From: Panacagrimonas sp.
GTDB taxonomy: Bacteria; Pseudomonadota; Gammaproteobacteria; Nevskiales; Nevskiaceae
NCBI RefSeq assembly: GCF_020697055.1
Contig: NZ_JAJFBP010000004.1
Location: 62,001 to 126,000, forward strand
Direction of reading: 5' to 3'
DNA: 64,000 bases
Below the pieces are notes generated by a model that was given only the letters and a program-made list of their open reading frames with translations, was not told the origin of the DNA and did not search any database. Shown piece after piece: positions 10,377-20,459 of the stretch. Each line of letters opens with the position of its first letter. The stretch's first letter is position 1. The position numbers were made by a program, and so were the translations under genes.

Positions 10377-11984
10377 ATGGCATCACAAGGCGCGCGGGCG
10401 CATCTCGAAGGCCGGCCGCTGCCCGAGGGCGTGGAACTGCCGTGGGTCGGCGACATCGCGGTGCGAGGGCTGCAGGACTGCCCCGATCGTGTCGCCATCC
10501 TTTTCGCCGATGCGCAACGCACCATGACGTACGCGGACCTGGCGCGGATGACCGCGGCGTTCGACACCGCGATGCGCGCCAAGGGCCTGGTCGACGGTAC
10601 GCGCGTCGCCTACCTGGGGCGCAACAACGAGCTGTACATGCCGATGCTGCTCGGCGCGATCCGCGCGGGCTGCGTGATCGTGCCGCTCAACTGGCGCCTG
10701 ACGGCGCCGGAGATCGCCTACCAGTTGCAGGACTCCGGCGCGCCGCTGCTGATCGCCGATGCCGATCTGATGCCGGTCGCCTACAAGGCCTGCGAAGGCC
10801 TGGCATCGGCGCCGGACCTGCTGCCCACCGACGATGCGTCCGCCTCGATGGATCTGCGCCGGTTGATGGCCGGAAAGGGCCAGACGCGCGCCGCACCGCG
10901 TGTGCTCGACCAGGTCGTGGTGCAGATGTACACCAGCGGCACCACCGGCAAGCCCAAGGGCGTGCAGCTCACGCACGGCTGCCTGACCTATGCACGTCAC
11001 TGCGAGATGGTCGACGGCTCCTACGCCGGCTGGGATCCGGGCACCACGCACCTGTCGGCGATGCCCAATTTCCACATCGCGGGCACGAGCTGGCTGACCA
11101 TCGGCCTGGTGCGCCAGTCGACGATGGTGCTCACCGCCGATCCTTCGCCGACCAACATCCTGAAGCTGATCGAGCAGTACAAACCCGAGCGCAATTTCTT
11201 CGTGCCGACCGTCGTCCGCGCGCTCGTCGACGCGGTGCACGCGAGCGGCCGTCCGGCGCCGCGCATGAAGCAGATCGTCTACGGCGCTTCGGCGATCGGC
11301 GAGTCGCTGCTGAAGGACGCGATGGACACCTTCGGCTGCGAGTTCGGCCAGGCGTTCGGGATGACCGAGGTCACCGGCACCTGCACCTACCTGCCGGCCG
11401 CCGATCACGACCTGTCGCGCCCGCAGGTGCTGAAGTCGGTCGGACGTCCGCTGGCCGGAATGGCGGTGCAGATCCGCGATGCGAATGCGCAGCCGGTGGG
11501 CATCGGCGAACCGGGCGAGATCTGGGTGCGCACGCCCACCGCGATGCTCGGCTACTGGAATCTGCCCAAGGCCACGCAGGAAGCGCTGGTCGACGGCTGG
11601 TATCGCACCGGTGACGGCGGCCGCATCGATGCGGACGGGTTCCTGTATCTGACCGACCGCATCAAGGACATGATCATCAGCGGCGGCGAGAACGTGTATC
11701 CGGTGGAGGTCGAGGAGCGCCTGCGCCGGCATCCCGCAGTGCTCGAAGCCGCGGTGATCGGCCTGCCGGATCCGAAGTGGGGCGAAACCGTGCACGCGAT
11801 GATCGAGCTGCGGCCGGGCGAGAGCGTGGAGGCCGAGGCACTGGTGGCGTTCGCGCGCGAAGGCCTGGCCGGCTTCAAGTGTCCGCGCAGCGTGCGCTTC
11901 ACGCCGTCGCTGCCGCGGACCGCCTCGGGCAAGGTGCAGCGCGCGCAGGTCCGCAACGCTTGGCGCGCCGATTCGGCGTCGTAG
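10377..11984 (+). CDS. Acyl-CoA synthetase (long-chain-fatty-acid--CoA ligase-type AMP-binding enzyme)
   Basis: Activates a carboxylic acid with ATP to an acyl-AMP and then to acyl-CoA. At 535 residues it is complete. The P-loop is YTSGTTGKPKGVQ, the A5 region FGMTEVTGTCTYLP, then GYWN, the ATP-binding aspartate in YRTGDGGRIDADGF, the hinge DRIKDMIISGGENVYPVEVE and the catalytic lysine in TASGKVQR. Chain-length preference cannot be read by eye. It is a single gene, divergent from the SPOR lipoprotein. AGGAG (10360-10364) lies 12 nt before the ATG. Confidence 0.9.
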   Translation: MASQGARAHLEGRPLPEGVELPWVGDIAVRGLQDCPDRVAILFADAQRTMTYADLARMTAAFDTAMRAKGLVDGTRVAYLGRNNELYMPMLLGAIRAGCVIVPLNWRLTAPEIAYQLQDSGAPLLIADADLMPVAYKACEGLASAPDLLPTDDASASMDLRRLMAGKGQTRAAPRVLDQVVVQMYTSGTTGKPKGVQLTHGCLTYARHCEMVDGSYAGWDPGTTHLSAMPNFHIAGTSWLTIGLVRQSTMVLTADPSPTNILKLIEQYKPERNFFVPTVVRALVDAVHASGRPAPRMKQIVYGASAIGESLLKDAMDTFGCEFGQAFGMTEVTGTCTYLPAADHDLSRPQVLKSVGRPLAGMAVQIRDANAQPVGIGEPGEIWVRTPTAMLGYWNLPKATQEALVDGWYRTGDGGRIDADGFLYLTDRIKDMIISGGENVYPVEVEERLRRHPAVLEAAVIGLPDPKWGETVHAMIELRPGESVEAEALVAFAREGLAGFKCPRSVRFTPSLPRTASGKVQRAQVRNAWRADSAS

Positions 11985-12050
11985 TTCGGCACGAGACCAA
12001 AAGCGGTTCTACGCAACAAAGGTTCGCAAGGTGCCGGGCAGCATCCGCAG

Positions 12051-12083
12051 GCTTTCCTTGGCGTCCTTTGCGCCTTTGCGTTG
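12051..12083. repeat. Short CTTTGCG-type dispersed repeat
   Basis: The stretch contains CTTGGCGTCCTTTGCGCCTTTGCG, an imperfect tandem of a CTTTGCG/CCTTTGCG unit. I recall the same kind of sequence as an abundant intergenic repeat in many GC-rich proteobacteria. Only one copy was noticed in this window. Confidence 0.4.
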
Positions 12084-12104
12084 ATCGCTTTTTCTGCCCC
12101 TCCC

Positions 12105-12124
12105 AACGCGAATTGAACGCGAAT
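12105..12124 (+). promoter_or_regulatory. Tandem direct repeat, possible operator upstream of the MpaB-type gene
   Basis: AACGCGAAT occurs twice with 2 nt between copies, an 11-bp period that puts both copies on the same helix face. It ends 48 bp before the ATG at 12173. Binding by a regulator is inferred. Confidence 0.4.
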
Positions 12125-12172
12125 AAAGATTCGCAATAGGCTCCGGCGGTCGATTCCACCCGGAGCGCACCG

Positions 12173-13414
12173 ATGGGCAGCGCATCACCGATCGAAGGCT
12201 TCGTTCCCTCGCGCCACCGGGCCAGTCCCGACGTGCAGCGCATGCTCGGCCTGCTGCACCGGTTCATGCCCGGCGTGCGTCCGCCGTCGAGCGAACTGTG
12301 GGAGCGCATGGGCCGCGACTTCATGCGCGGCGACGAGCCCGTCGATCGCCTGGTGGAGTGGATGGCCGCCACCGGCATGCGCGAGACCCGCGCGCTGTTC
12401 GAACAGGCGCTCGAGCGCGGCATCGACGCGGTTGGCGACGCGCCCGCGCCGCTGCGCGAGTTCTTCTCCGGGATCGACGCGTTGCCGGCATGGCTGGATC
12501 GCGACAAGGTCGAACTCGGTGCGGAGCTGCATCGTCGCGGCGGCGTCGCCGGAACCTATGGCGGACGCGACGTCGCGCTGGTCGGCGGCTACCAGGCCTC
12601 GGCATTCAACAAGACGCTGCTGCTCACCGGCGCGCTGGAAAAAGGTCCGGCGCGTCGTTTCGCCGAAACGCTGCGCTGGGCGCTGGACACCACCGCAGCC
12701 AACGGCATGGACCGATTCGAAGCCGGCTTCAAGTCGACCGTGCGCGTGCGCCTGATCCATGGCCTGGTGCGCCGTCACGTCCAGCGCCTGCCGGCGTGGC
12801 GGATGGAGGAGTGGGGCCTGCCGATCAATCAACCCGACATGGCGGCGACGCTGCTCGGTGCGCTGGTGGTGCCGCTGCTGGTCGCGCGCGTGATGGGCAT
12901 GGTGCAGACGCGCGAGGAACGCAACGCCGCGGTGCACCACGCGCGCTACGTCGGCTGGCTGATGGGCGTCGAGGAGATCTGGCTGCCCAACGACGAGACC
13001 GAGGCGATGACGCTGCTCACGCAGATCCTGCTGAGCATCGCCAATCCCGACGAGAGCAGCGCACAGATGGCGCTGCCGATGGTCGACGAACCGCTGGGAC
13101 GACCTTACCGGCGTTTCGCCGCGATCCGCCGTCGTCTCGATCGCTCGAAGCACCTGTCGATCAGCCGCCTGTTCCTCGGCCGACGCGGCATGCGCAACCT
13201 CGGACTGCCGCAGGGTGTGGTGCCGTGGTATCCGCTGCTGGTGATGCCCTTCAACCTGGCCTACCACGTCGCGACCCGGTTCCTGCCCGGCGGCAAGGCC
13301 CGCGCGGCGCGCCGCGGTCGGCGGGCGCAGGAACGTTTTCTCGCGCTGCTATCGGGCGATCAGGCCGCCACCGTCGGCGGCATGGCGACGAGCACCGTCC
13401 ACGCGGGCCACTGA
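12173..13414 (+). CDS. Oxygenase MpaB family protein (DUF2236)
   Basis: A 413-residue cytoplasmic protein of the DUF2236 / MpaB / latex-clearing oxygenase superfamily, whose studied members bind one haem b and oxidatively cleave polyisoprene or a related chain. Matching blocks are the GGRDVALVGGYQASAFNKTL segment, VRVRLIHGLVRRHV with a candidate haem-ligand His, and ARYVGWLMGVEEIWLPNDET. There is no Tat or Sec signal, so it is not the secreted rubber-degrading type. The start follows a good GGAG (CGGAGCGCACCG-ATG). A pair of direct repeats lies just upstream. Substrate is unknown. Confidence 0.8.
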   Translation: MGSASPIEGFVPSRHRASPDVQRMLGLLHRFMPGVRPPSSELWERMGRDFMRGDEPVDRLVEWMAATGMRETRALFEQALERGIDAVGDAPAPLREFFSGIDALPAWLDRDKVELGAELHRRGGVAGTYGGRDVALVGGYQASAFNKTLLLTGALEKGPARRFAETLRWALDTTAANGMDRFEAGFKSTVRVRLIHGLVRRHVQRLPAWRMEEWGLPINQPDMAATLLGALVVPLLVARVMGMVQTREERNAAVHHARYVGWLMGVEEIWLPNDETEAMTLLTQILLSIANPDESSAQMALPMVDEPLGRPYRRFAAIRRRLDRSKHLSISRLFLGRRGMRNLGLPQGVVPWYPLLVMPFNLAYHVATRFLPGGKARAARRGRRAQERFLALLSGDQAATVGGMATSTVHAGH

Positions 13415-13433
13415 GCCCGCGTGCAATGCCCGT

Positions 13434-13640
13434 TCAGTGATGCCGCGGCGCCGGCGTCGGCGTGGTGGTGTACGCGGACCACATGTCGTCGGCGCTGCGA
13501 TCGAGGCGCAGGATCGGATCCACCGCGCAGAACAGATCGTCGGCCGGCGCATCGACGCCGATCACGCGAAGCAGGTCGGCCTGCAGGCCGGAGTTCAGTA
13601 CTTCGTCGAACAGCAGTTCGTCGTCGGACATCGTGAACAT
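13434..13640 (-). CDS. Small acidic hypothetical protein
   Basis: A 68-residue protein, MFTMSDDELLFDEVLNSGLQ at the N-terminus, with an acidic helical first half and a Thr/Pro tail ending APRHH. No signal peptide, transmembrane segment or known motif is seen. The ATG at 13640 is supported by GGGAG 7-8 nt upstream; an in-frame ATG (MSDDEL) lies three codons later. It converges on the MpaB-type gene, 19 nt between stops. The function is unknown. Codon choice resembles neighbouring genes, which supports it being real. Confidence 0.6.
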   Translation of the reverse strand: MFTMSDDELLFDEVLNSGLQADLLRVIGVDAPADDLFCAVDPILRLDRSADDMWSAYTTTPTPAPRHH

Positions 13641-13800
13641 GGCGTCTCTCCCGTGGAACAAAGGTTCTCGTCGGAACCTATGCAGGGAGCGTGCAAAGAC
13701 AGCACCGCTTTGGCTTCAGACACTTGCGGGCCGCTCGTTTCCCCGGCGGTGTGTCGAAAGACCGGCGCGCGCCAGCGGTCCGCGCAATTTGCGGACCGGG

Positions 13801-15699
<1,899 letters not shown>

Positions 15700-15727
15700 C
15701 CCTTCCTCCCTTTCCCTCGTCGATACC

Positions 15728-18091
15728 CTACGCCGGTGCCGATGACTCCGAGAAGTCCATCGCCCCCTGCGGGCGCGCCCGGATGCCGCGGATGCGCCAC
15801 CACGGCGGCAGCAGGTCGCGCACCGTGCGCCAGCCGAAACGATCGTCGATCAGCACCAGGCTGCCGCGATCCTGCTCGCCGCGGATCACGCGACCGGCCG
15901 CCTGCACCACCTTCTGCAGTCCCGGATAGAAGTAGGTGTAGTCGTAGCCGCGCCCGGCGAACTGCGCCTCGAGCAGGCGCCGCATCTGCTCGTTGACCGG
16001 GTTGACCTGCGGCTGGCCGAGCGTGGCGACGAAGGCGCCGATCAGCCGCGTGCCGGGCAGATCGATCCCCTCGCCGAAGGCGCCCCCCAGCACCGCGAAT
16101 CCCACCCCTTGCCCGCCCTCGGCGAACCGCGACAGGAACGCCGTCCGATCCGCTTCGTTCATGCCGCGCGTCTGGCTCCACTGCGGCACGTCGGGATGGC
16201 GGCGCGCGAGCATCGCCGCGACTTCGTGCAGATAGTCGAAGCTGCTGAAGAACGCCAGGTAATTGCCGGGATGTTCGCGAAAACCGCCCGCGATCAGGTC
16301 GGCGACCGGTTCGATCGATGCTGCGCGATCGTTGAAGCGGGTCGAGAGATCGCGCACCTGGGTCACGCGCAGCTGCGCGGAGTCGAACGGCGAGGGCACG
16401 TCGAGCGCGACCGTGCCGTCCGGCACGCCGAGCATGTCGCGATAGAAATCCGTCGGCGCCAGCGTGGCCGAGAACAGCACCGCGGTGCCGGCCGCGGCCA
16501 GTCGCGGTCCCAGGAACGGCGCCGGCACCACGTTGCGCAGGCACAGCGTCGAGGGACGTCGCGAGGCCGAGCCCCGCGCGCGCCCGTGCCGGCTCAGATC
16601 GAGGATCGAGTGCGGACCGAAGCTTTCGGCCAGCGCGCGGAACTGCACCGCATCGAACAGCAGATCCTGCAGCGCCGGTTGCAGGCGCTCGGGGGCCTCG
16701 GCCGCCTGGTCGGTGATCGCCGACACCAGCTTGCCGAGCGCATCGATCAGCGACGCGGGCGGCGCCTGCAGCACGGCGTAGTCGGCGTCCGATTCGTCCC
16801 GGGCGTCGTCCACGAGGCGGTTCCACTCGCGTTGCAGCGCCTGCAGGTGACGTTTGAGCGGTGCCGGTGCGACCGCGCGTGCGGCGGCCAAGCGCAGCGA
16901 ATCCAGCGTCGCCGAATACATCGCGCGACCGCGCTCGAGCAGGTTGTGCGCCTCGTCGACCAGCAGCGCGACGTTCCAGTCGTTGGCGGCGGTCAGGGCA
17001 TGCAGCAGCGCACTGCCATCGAACCAGTAGTGGTAGTCGCCGACGACGACGTCGCTCCAGCGCGCGAGCTCCTGCGACAAGAAGTAGGGACACACCGCGT
17101 GCGCCGCCGCGACGCGCGCCACGACGGCCTGCGTCAGCGGCTCGGCGGCGGCCACCGCCTCGGCGCGCGCGGCCGGCAGACGATCGTAGAAGCCGCGCGC
17201 CAGCGGACAGGACTCGCCGTGACAGGCCTTGTCCGGATTCACGCAGGCTTTTTCGCGCGCCACCAGCTCGAGCAGGCGCAGCGGACGTTCTTCCGGCGTC
17301 GAGTCCGCGCGCAGGCGCGCCACGCCGTCGATCGCGAGCTGGCGCCCCGGCGTCTTGGCGGTCAGGAAGAACACGCGATCGATCTGCCCGCGCGCGCAGG
17401 CCTTGAGCAGCGGAAACAGCGTGCCGATGGTCTTGCCGATGCCGGTGGGCGCCTGCGCCATCAGGCAGCCGCCGTCACGCGCGACGCGATAGGCCGCTTC
17501 GGCCAGGCGGCGCTGTCCGGCGTGGAAGTTCGGGAAGGGGAAGGGGAGAGCGGCCATGCCCGCGTCTCGCCGACGGCGATGCGCCTGCTCCTGGCGCGCC
17601 CAGTCCAGGTAGCGCGCGGCGTGCTCGACCAGGAACGCATCGAGCTCCGATGCGTCGTGCTCGGCGTCGAACGAAGTCTCCTTCTCGCGACCGATGTCGA
17701 GATAGGTCAGGCGCAGCCGGATCTTTTCCAGTCCCTGCTCGCGGCAGCGCATCGCGCCGTACAGCTTGAGCTGCGCCCAGGCCAGCGCGCGGTGATGTTC
17801 CGGAATGCGCTCGAGCCGGCCGCGGTAGGTCTTGATCTCCTCGAGGCGATTCAGCGCCGGATCCCAGCCGTCGGCACGACCGCGCAGCAACAGGTCGCCT
17901 TCGCGTGCGGTGAGGACCACTTCGCGCACCCAGCCCGGTCCGCGGCGCTGCGCCACCCGCGCGTGGCCGGCGATGCCTTCCTCGGCGGTCGGCGCCGGCG
18001 TGAAGCGCAGGTCCAGGTCGCCGCGCTTGGCGGTGAACTCGACCAGCTCGCGCACCGAGACGGTCCAGGGCGCCGGCGTCGCGTCGCTCAA
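15728..18091 (-). CDS. Nuclease-helicase: PD-(D/E)XK domain fused to an XPD/DinG-type Fe-S DNA helicase
   Basis: A 787-residue protein likely acting in DNA repair. Residues about 10-165 show a RecB/Cas4-like nuclease core: Asp74 in GRADGWD, Glu85-x-Lys87 in LEEIKTYRG and a Q-x3-Y motif (AQLKLYG, 107-111). The superfamily 2 helicase follows: Walker A Lys220 in APTGIGKT, four cysteines (283, 290, 295, 334) placed like the XPD 4Fe-4S cluster, DEAH 379-382, and C-terminal blocks LFSATLAPTDFY, GEGIDLPG and QAAGRVIRGEQDRG. The start is set at TTG 18091, whose TTGA overlaps the stop of the upstream gene; a GTG at 18055 is an alternative. Most XPD/DinG relatives lack a RecB-type domain. 5'-3' polarity is inferred from the family. 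Confidence 0.88.
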   Translation of the reverse strand: MSDATPAPWTVSVRELVEFTAKRGDLDLRFTPAPTAEEGIAGHARVAQRRGPGWVREVVLTAREGDLLLRGRADGWDPALNRLEEIKTYRGRLERIPEHHRALAWAQLKLYGAMRCREQGLEKIRLRLTYLDIGREKETSFDAEHDASELDAFLVEHAARYLDWARQEQAHRRRRDAGMAALPFPFPNFHAGQRRLAEAAYRVARDGGCLMAQAPTGIGKTIGTLFPLLKACARGQIDRVFFLTAKTPGRQLAIDGVARLRADSTPEERPLRLLELVAREKACVNPDKACHGESCPLARGFYDRLPAARAEAVAAAEPLTQAVVARVAAAHAVCPYFLSQELARWSDVVVGDYHYWFDGSALLHALTAANDWNVALLVDEAHNLLERGRAMYSATLDSLRLAAARAVAPAPLKRHLQALQREWNRLVDDARDESDADYAVLQAPPASLIDALGKLVSAITDQAAEAPERLQPALQDLLFDAVQFRALAESFGPHSILDLSRHGRARGSASRRPSTLCLRNVVPAPFLGPRLAAAGTAVLFSATLAPTDFYRDMLGVPDGTVALDVPSPFDSAQLRVTQVRDLSTRFNDRAASIEPVADLIAGGFREHPGNYLAFFSSFDYLHEVAAMLARRHPDVPQWSQTRGMNEADRTAFLSRFAEGGQGVGFAVLGGAFGEGIDLPGTRLIGAFVATLGQPQVNPVNEQMRRLLEAQFAGRGYDYTYFYPGLQKVVQAAGRVIRGEQDRGSLVLIDDRFGWRTVRDLLPPWWRIRGIRARPQGAMDFSESSAPA

Positions 18092-18801
18092 GCGCCGTCG
18101 CCCAGCATGGCCTGGTCCTCGTGCGCTCCGTCCACGAACTCGGCGCCGCGTCGCGCCAGCGCCATCCATTCGGAGATGCCCAGCTGCACGGCCCGTTGCG
18201 GCGAGGGTCGTGCCAGGCGCAGTCCCGCCGGACCGGCGAACAGCACGCCGCACTCCGGCGGCACCTCGTCGGCCTGCGCCAGGCCTTCGGGCAGGACGTA
18301 GAAGAACTCGGTCGACAGCGCCTGGTAGGCGCTGCGCTTGCCGGCGTTGCGCAGGTCGGACAGCAGATCGGCACGCCGCACCTTGACCTCGTGCACCACC
18401 GGATGCGCGTACGCCGCCACCGACGTCGGGCGGATCGAATAGACGTCCGGGCGACAGGCCTTCCAGGTCTCGCCGACGCGGCCGCGCAGCATCAACCCGC
18501 GATACACCAGCCGCCCCGCGCGCGCCTGGTGCTGCGCCACCACCCGCACCAGCGCTTCGTGCGCATCGAACGCCTGGCGGTTGCGCAGCAGTGCACTGCC
18601 CAGCGCGAGCAGCCCGGTCTCGGTGACGCGGATACGTTCGCAACCGCCGGCGTCGAGGCGCTCGGCGATGCGCTCGACGAGGCCGGCATTCAGCAGGTCG
18701 ATCTCGATGGTGTCCTGGCAGGGCCAGCCCGCGGAGCGGTAGTACTCGCGCAAGCGTCGACCGTGGCTACGCGGCAGCACGGGGGTCGAGGCATCGCTCA
18801 T
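18088..18801 (-). CDS. MmcB-like putative PD-(D/E)XK nuclease
   Basis: A 237-residue soluble protein. The first ~110 residues look like a winged-helix region (RIRVTETGLLALGSALL). The second half resembles the MmcB family of DNA-repair nuclease-like proteins: RPDVYSIRP, then VVHEVKVRRADLLSDLRNAG, then KRSAYQALSTEFFYVLPEG. The Asp and the E-x-K give the PD-(D/E)XK catalytic pattern. It is first in a two-gene operon: its TGA overlaps the TTG of the nuclease-helicase, so the two are translationally coupled. The start at 18801 has no clear Shine-Dalgarno. Activity is inferred from the motif pattern only. Confidence 0.65.
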   Translation of the reverse strand: MSDASTPVLPRSHGRRLREYYRSAGWPCQDTIEIDLLNAGLVERIAERLDAGGCERIRVTETGLLALGSALLRNRQAFDAHEALVRVVAQHQARAGRLVYRGLMLRGRVGETWKACRPDVYSIRPTSVAAYAHPVVHEVKVRRADLLSDLRNAGKRSAYQALSTEFFYVLPEGLAQADEVPPECGVLFAGPAGLRLARPSPQRAVQLGISEWMALARRGAEFVDGAHEDQAMLGDGA

Positions 18802-18908
18802 GCGCGCCAGTATCGCCGCGACGGCGTCGCGGATCGAGACGCTTGCAAGCTGCAGGAACGACGCTTGCTCGACCGCTCGGGGTCCCCTTTCGAATCCGGA
18901 GCGATCCC

Positions 18909-19400
18909 ATGACCCAGCGCAGATCACCCACGTCCTCGGCCGACGCCGCCGAGCAGCCGCGCAGCGAACTCGACTTCGAGCGCGGTGACGAGCGCGAAGG
19001 GCGCATCGGCGATCCCAAACCCGCGCGCGAGGTGCGCGAGGAATTCCCGGGACGTCGCGAGCGCGAGGCCGGATCCACCGGCGGCGAGACGCCGGATGGG
19101 CACGTGACCGCCGACGACATGGCGCCCGAGACGCTGCTCGATTCCGAACCGTCGCACACGCCGCGATCGATGGACGGTCGTGCGGCCAACGACAGCTCGC
19201 TGAGCACGGTCGGCGCGGCGGGCATCGGCGCCGGCGACGGCCTGGACGAGGCCGAGATGGCGGATCGGCAGCCCGTCGGCAGCAAGCAAGCCGCGCGCAC
19301 GCAGCGCAAGGCACGCGAGCACGCCGCCGATCCGAACATGGTCGAACCGCACGAGGCGCGGGAACGCGCCGCCGCAGCGCGCCGGCGATCGGGCGGCTGA
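18909..19400 (+). CDS. Hydrophilic, probably disordered hypothetical protein
   Basis: A 163-residue, highly charged protein without hydrophobic segments, rich in Arg, Glu, Asp, Ala and Gly. The segment LSTVGAAGIGAGDGLDEAEM recalls the C-terminal signature of a family of small Pseudomonas proteins labelled, probably wrongly, 'phosphotransferase system HPr-related'. No PTS motif is visible. The start was set at the ATG at 18909 because GGAG lies 8 nt upstream; the open frame extends further upstream without a ribosome site. It is divergent from the nuclease operon and 15 nt upstream of the exonuclease III gene. Function is unknown. Confidence 0.6.
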   Translation: MTQRRSPTSSADAAEQPRSELDFERGDEREGRIGDPKPAREVREEFPGRREREAGSTGGETPDGHVTADDMAPETLLDSEPSHTPRSMDGRAANDSSLSTVGAAGIGAGDGLDEAEMADRQPVGSKQAARTQRKAREHAADPNMVEPHEARERAAAARRRSGG

Positions 19401-19415
19401 GCCCTTCGTCCTCCC

Positions 19416-20255
19416 ATGCCTGTACGGCGCGCAGCGGCAAAGAGCCCGTCGCTGCGCATCGCCACGTTCAATCTCAACGGCGTGCGCTCGCGCCTGGGTC
19501 ACCTGCTGGCGTGGCTCAAGCGCGAACGACCGGACATCGCCTGCCTGCAGGAGCTCAAGGCGCCCGATGCCTCCTTTCCCGTCGATGCGATCCGCGACGC
19601 GGGCTACGGTGCGGTGTGGCAGGGGCAGACGTCCTGGAACGGCGTGGCGATCTTGGCGCGCGGCGCCGAACCGGTGGAGATCTGCCGCGGACTGCCGGGC
19701 GCGGCGCAGGACAAGCAGAGCCGCTACCTGGAGGCCGCGGCGCACGGCGTGATCGTGGGCTGCGTGTACCTGCCCAATGGCAATCCGCAGCCGGGCCCGA
19801 AGTTCGACTACAAACTCGCGTGGTTCGACCGGCTCGAAGCGCACCTCCGGCCGCGGCTCGATGCCGATGCGCCGGTGATCATCGCCGGCGACTTCAACGT
19901 CGTGCCGACCGACGAGGACATCTACGACCCGAAGAACTGGCGCCGCGACGCGCTGCTCCAGCCGCAGAGCCGTGAACGCTGGCGGCGCCTGCTCGACCAG
20001 GGTTGGCTGGACGCACTGCAGGCGCGTCATCCGGGCGAGCGCATCTACACCTTCTGGGACTACTTCCGGCAGCACTGGCAGCGCGACGCCGGTCTGCGCA
20101 TCGATCACCTGCTGCTGAACCGGCACGCGGCGCCGATGTTGCGCGACGCCGGCGTCGATCGCTGGGTGCGAGGCCTGCCGCAGGCGAGCGACCACGCGCC
20201 GGTATGGATCGAACTGCAGCGGGTACGTGCAAGGGCGAGGACTCGCAAGCGCTGA
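19416..20255 (+). CDS. xth: Exodeoxyribonuclease III
   Basis: AP endonuclease and 3'-5' exonuclease of base-excision repair, 279 residues. The Mg-dependent EEP-fold motifs are complete: RIATFNLNGVRSR, LQELKAPD with the metal-binding Glu, GCVYLPNGN, AGDFNVVPTDEDIYDP with the catalytic Asp and Asn, TFWDYF, RIDHLLLNR, and the terminal SDHAPV. The ATG at 19416 gives about 13 extra residues before the core and lacks a strong Shine-Dalgarno. Together with the nearby nuclease-helicase operon and the alkA- and fpg-type genes elsewhere in the window, it adds to a good share of repair functions. Confidence 0.95.
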   Translation: MPVRRAAAKSPSLRIATFNLNGVRSRLGHLLAWLKRERPDIACLQELKAPDASFPVDAIRDAGYGAVWQGQTSWNGVAILARGAEPVEICRGLPGAAQDKQSRYLEAAAHGVIVGCVYLPNGNPQPGPKFDYKLAWFDRLEAHLRPRLDADAPVIIAGDFNVVPTDEDIYDPKNWRRDALLQPQSRERWRRLLDQGWLDALQARHPGERIYTFWDYFRQHWQRDAGLRIDHLLLNRHAAPMLRDAGVDRWVRGLPQASDHAPVWIELQRVRARARTRKR

Positions 20256-20288
20256 ATCGCGCGCGTCGCGCGTTATCCTGCGGCGGCC

Positions 20289-20459
20289 ATGCGCGTCTAC
20301 CGCTGCCAGGAGTGCGAGGTTCCGGTCAGCCTCTACTGCAGGAAGTGTCCGAACTGCTGCGCACGCAATCCGACGTTCCGCCGCCGCTCGCCGTGGGCGA
20401 TGTTCGTGCTGCTGCTCCTGCTGGGCTGCGTGCTGTTCGTGGTCAAGAACATCAAGTAG
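20289..20459 (+). CDS. 56-residue zinc-ribbon membrane protein
   Basis: A very short gene: MRVYRCQECEVPVSLYCRKC, then PNCCARNPTFRRR, then a hydrophobic helix (MFVLLLLLGCVLFVV) and VKNIK. Cys6-x2-Cys9 and Cys17-x2-Cys20 make a zinc-ribbon pattern, with further Cys at 23 and 24. The C-terminal helix should span the inner membrane, leaving the ribbon in the cytoplasm by the positive-inside rule. It lies 33 nt after the exonuclease III gene on the same strand. Its last 8 nt overlap the convergent kinase gene. No strong Shine-Dalgarno is visible. The coherent domain layout is the main support. Confidence 0.6.
   Translation: MRVYRCQECEVPVSLYCRKCPNCCARNPTFRRRSPWAMFVLLLLLGCVLFVVKNIK

Noticed and set aside
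18091..18643. N-terminal extension of the nuclease-helicase frame to 18643
   Set aside because: It overlaps the MmcB-like gene in another frame and does not resemble a protein domain; the TTGA overlap gives a better start.
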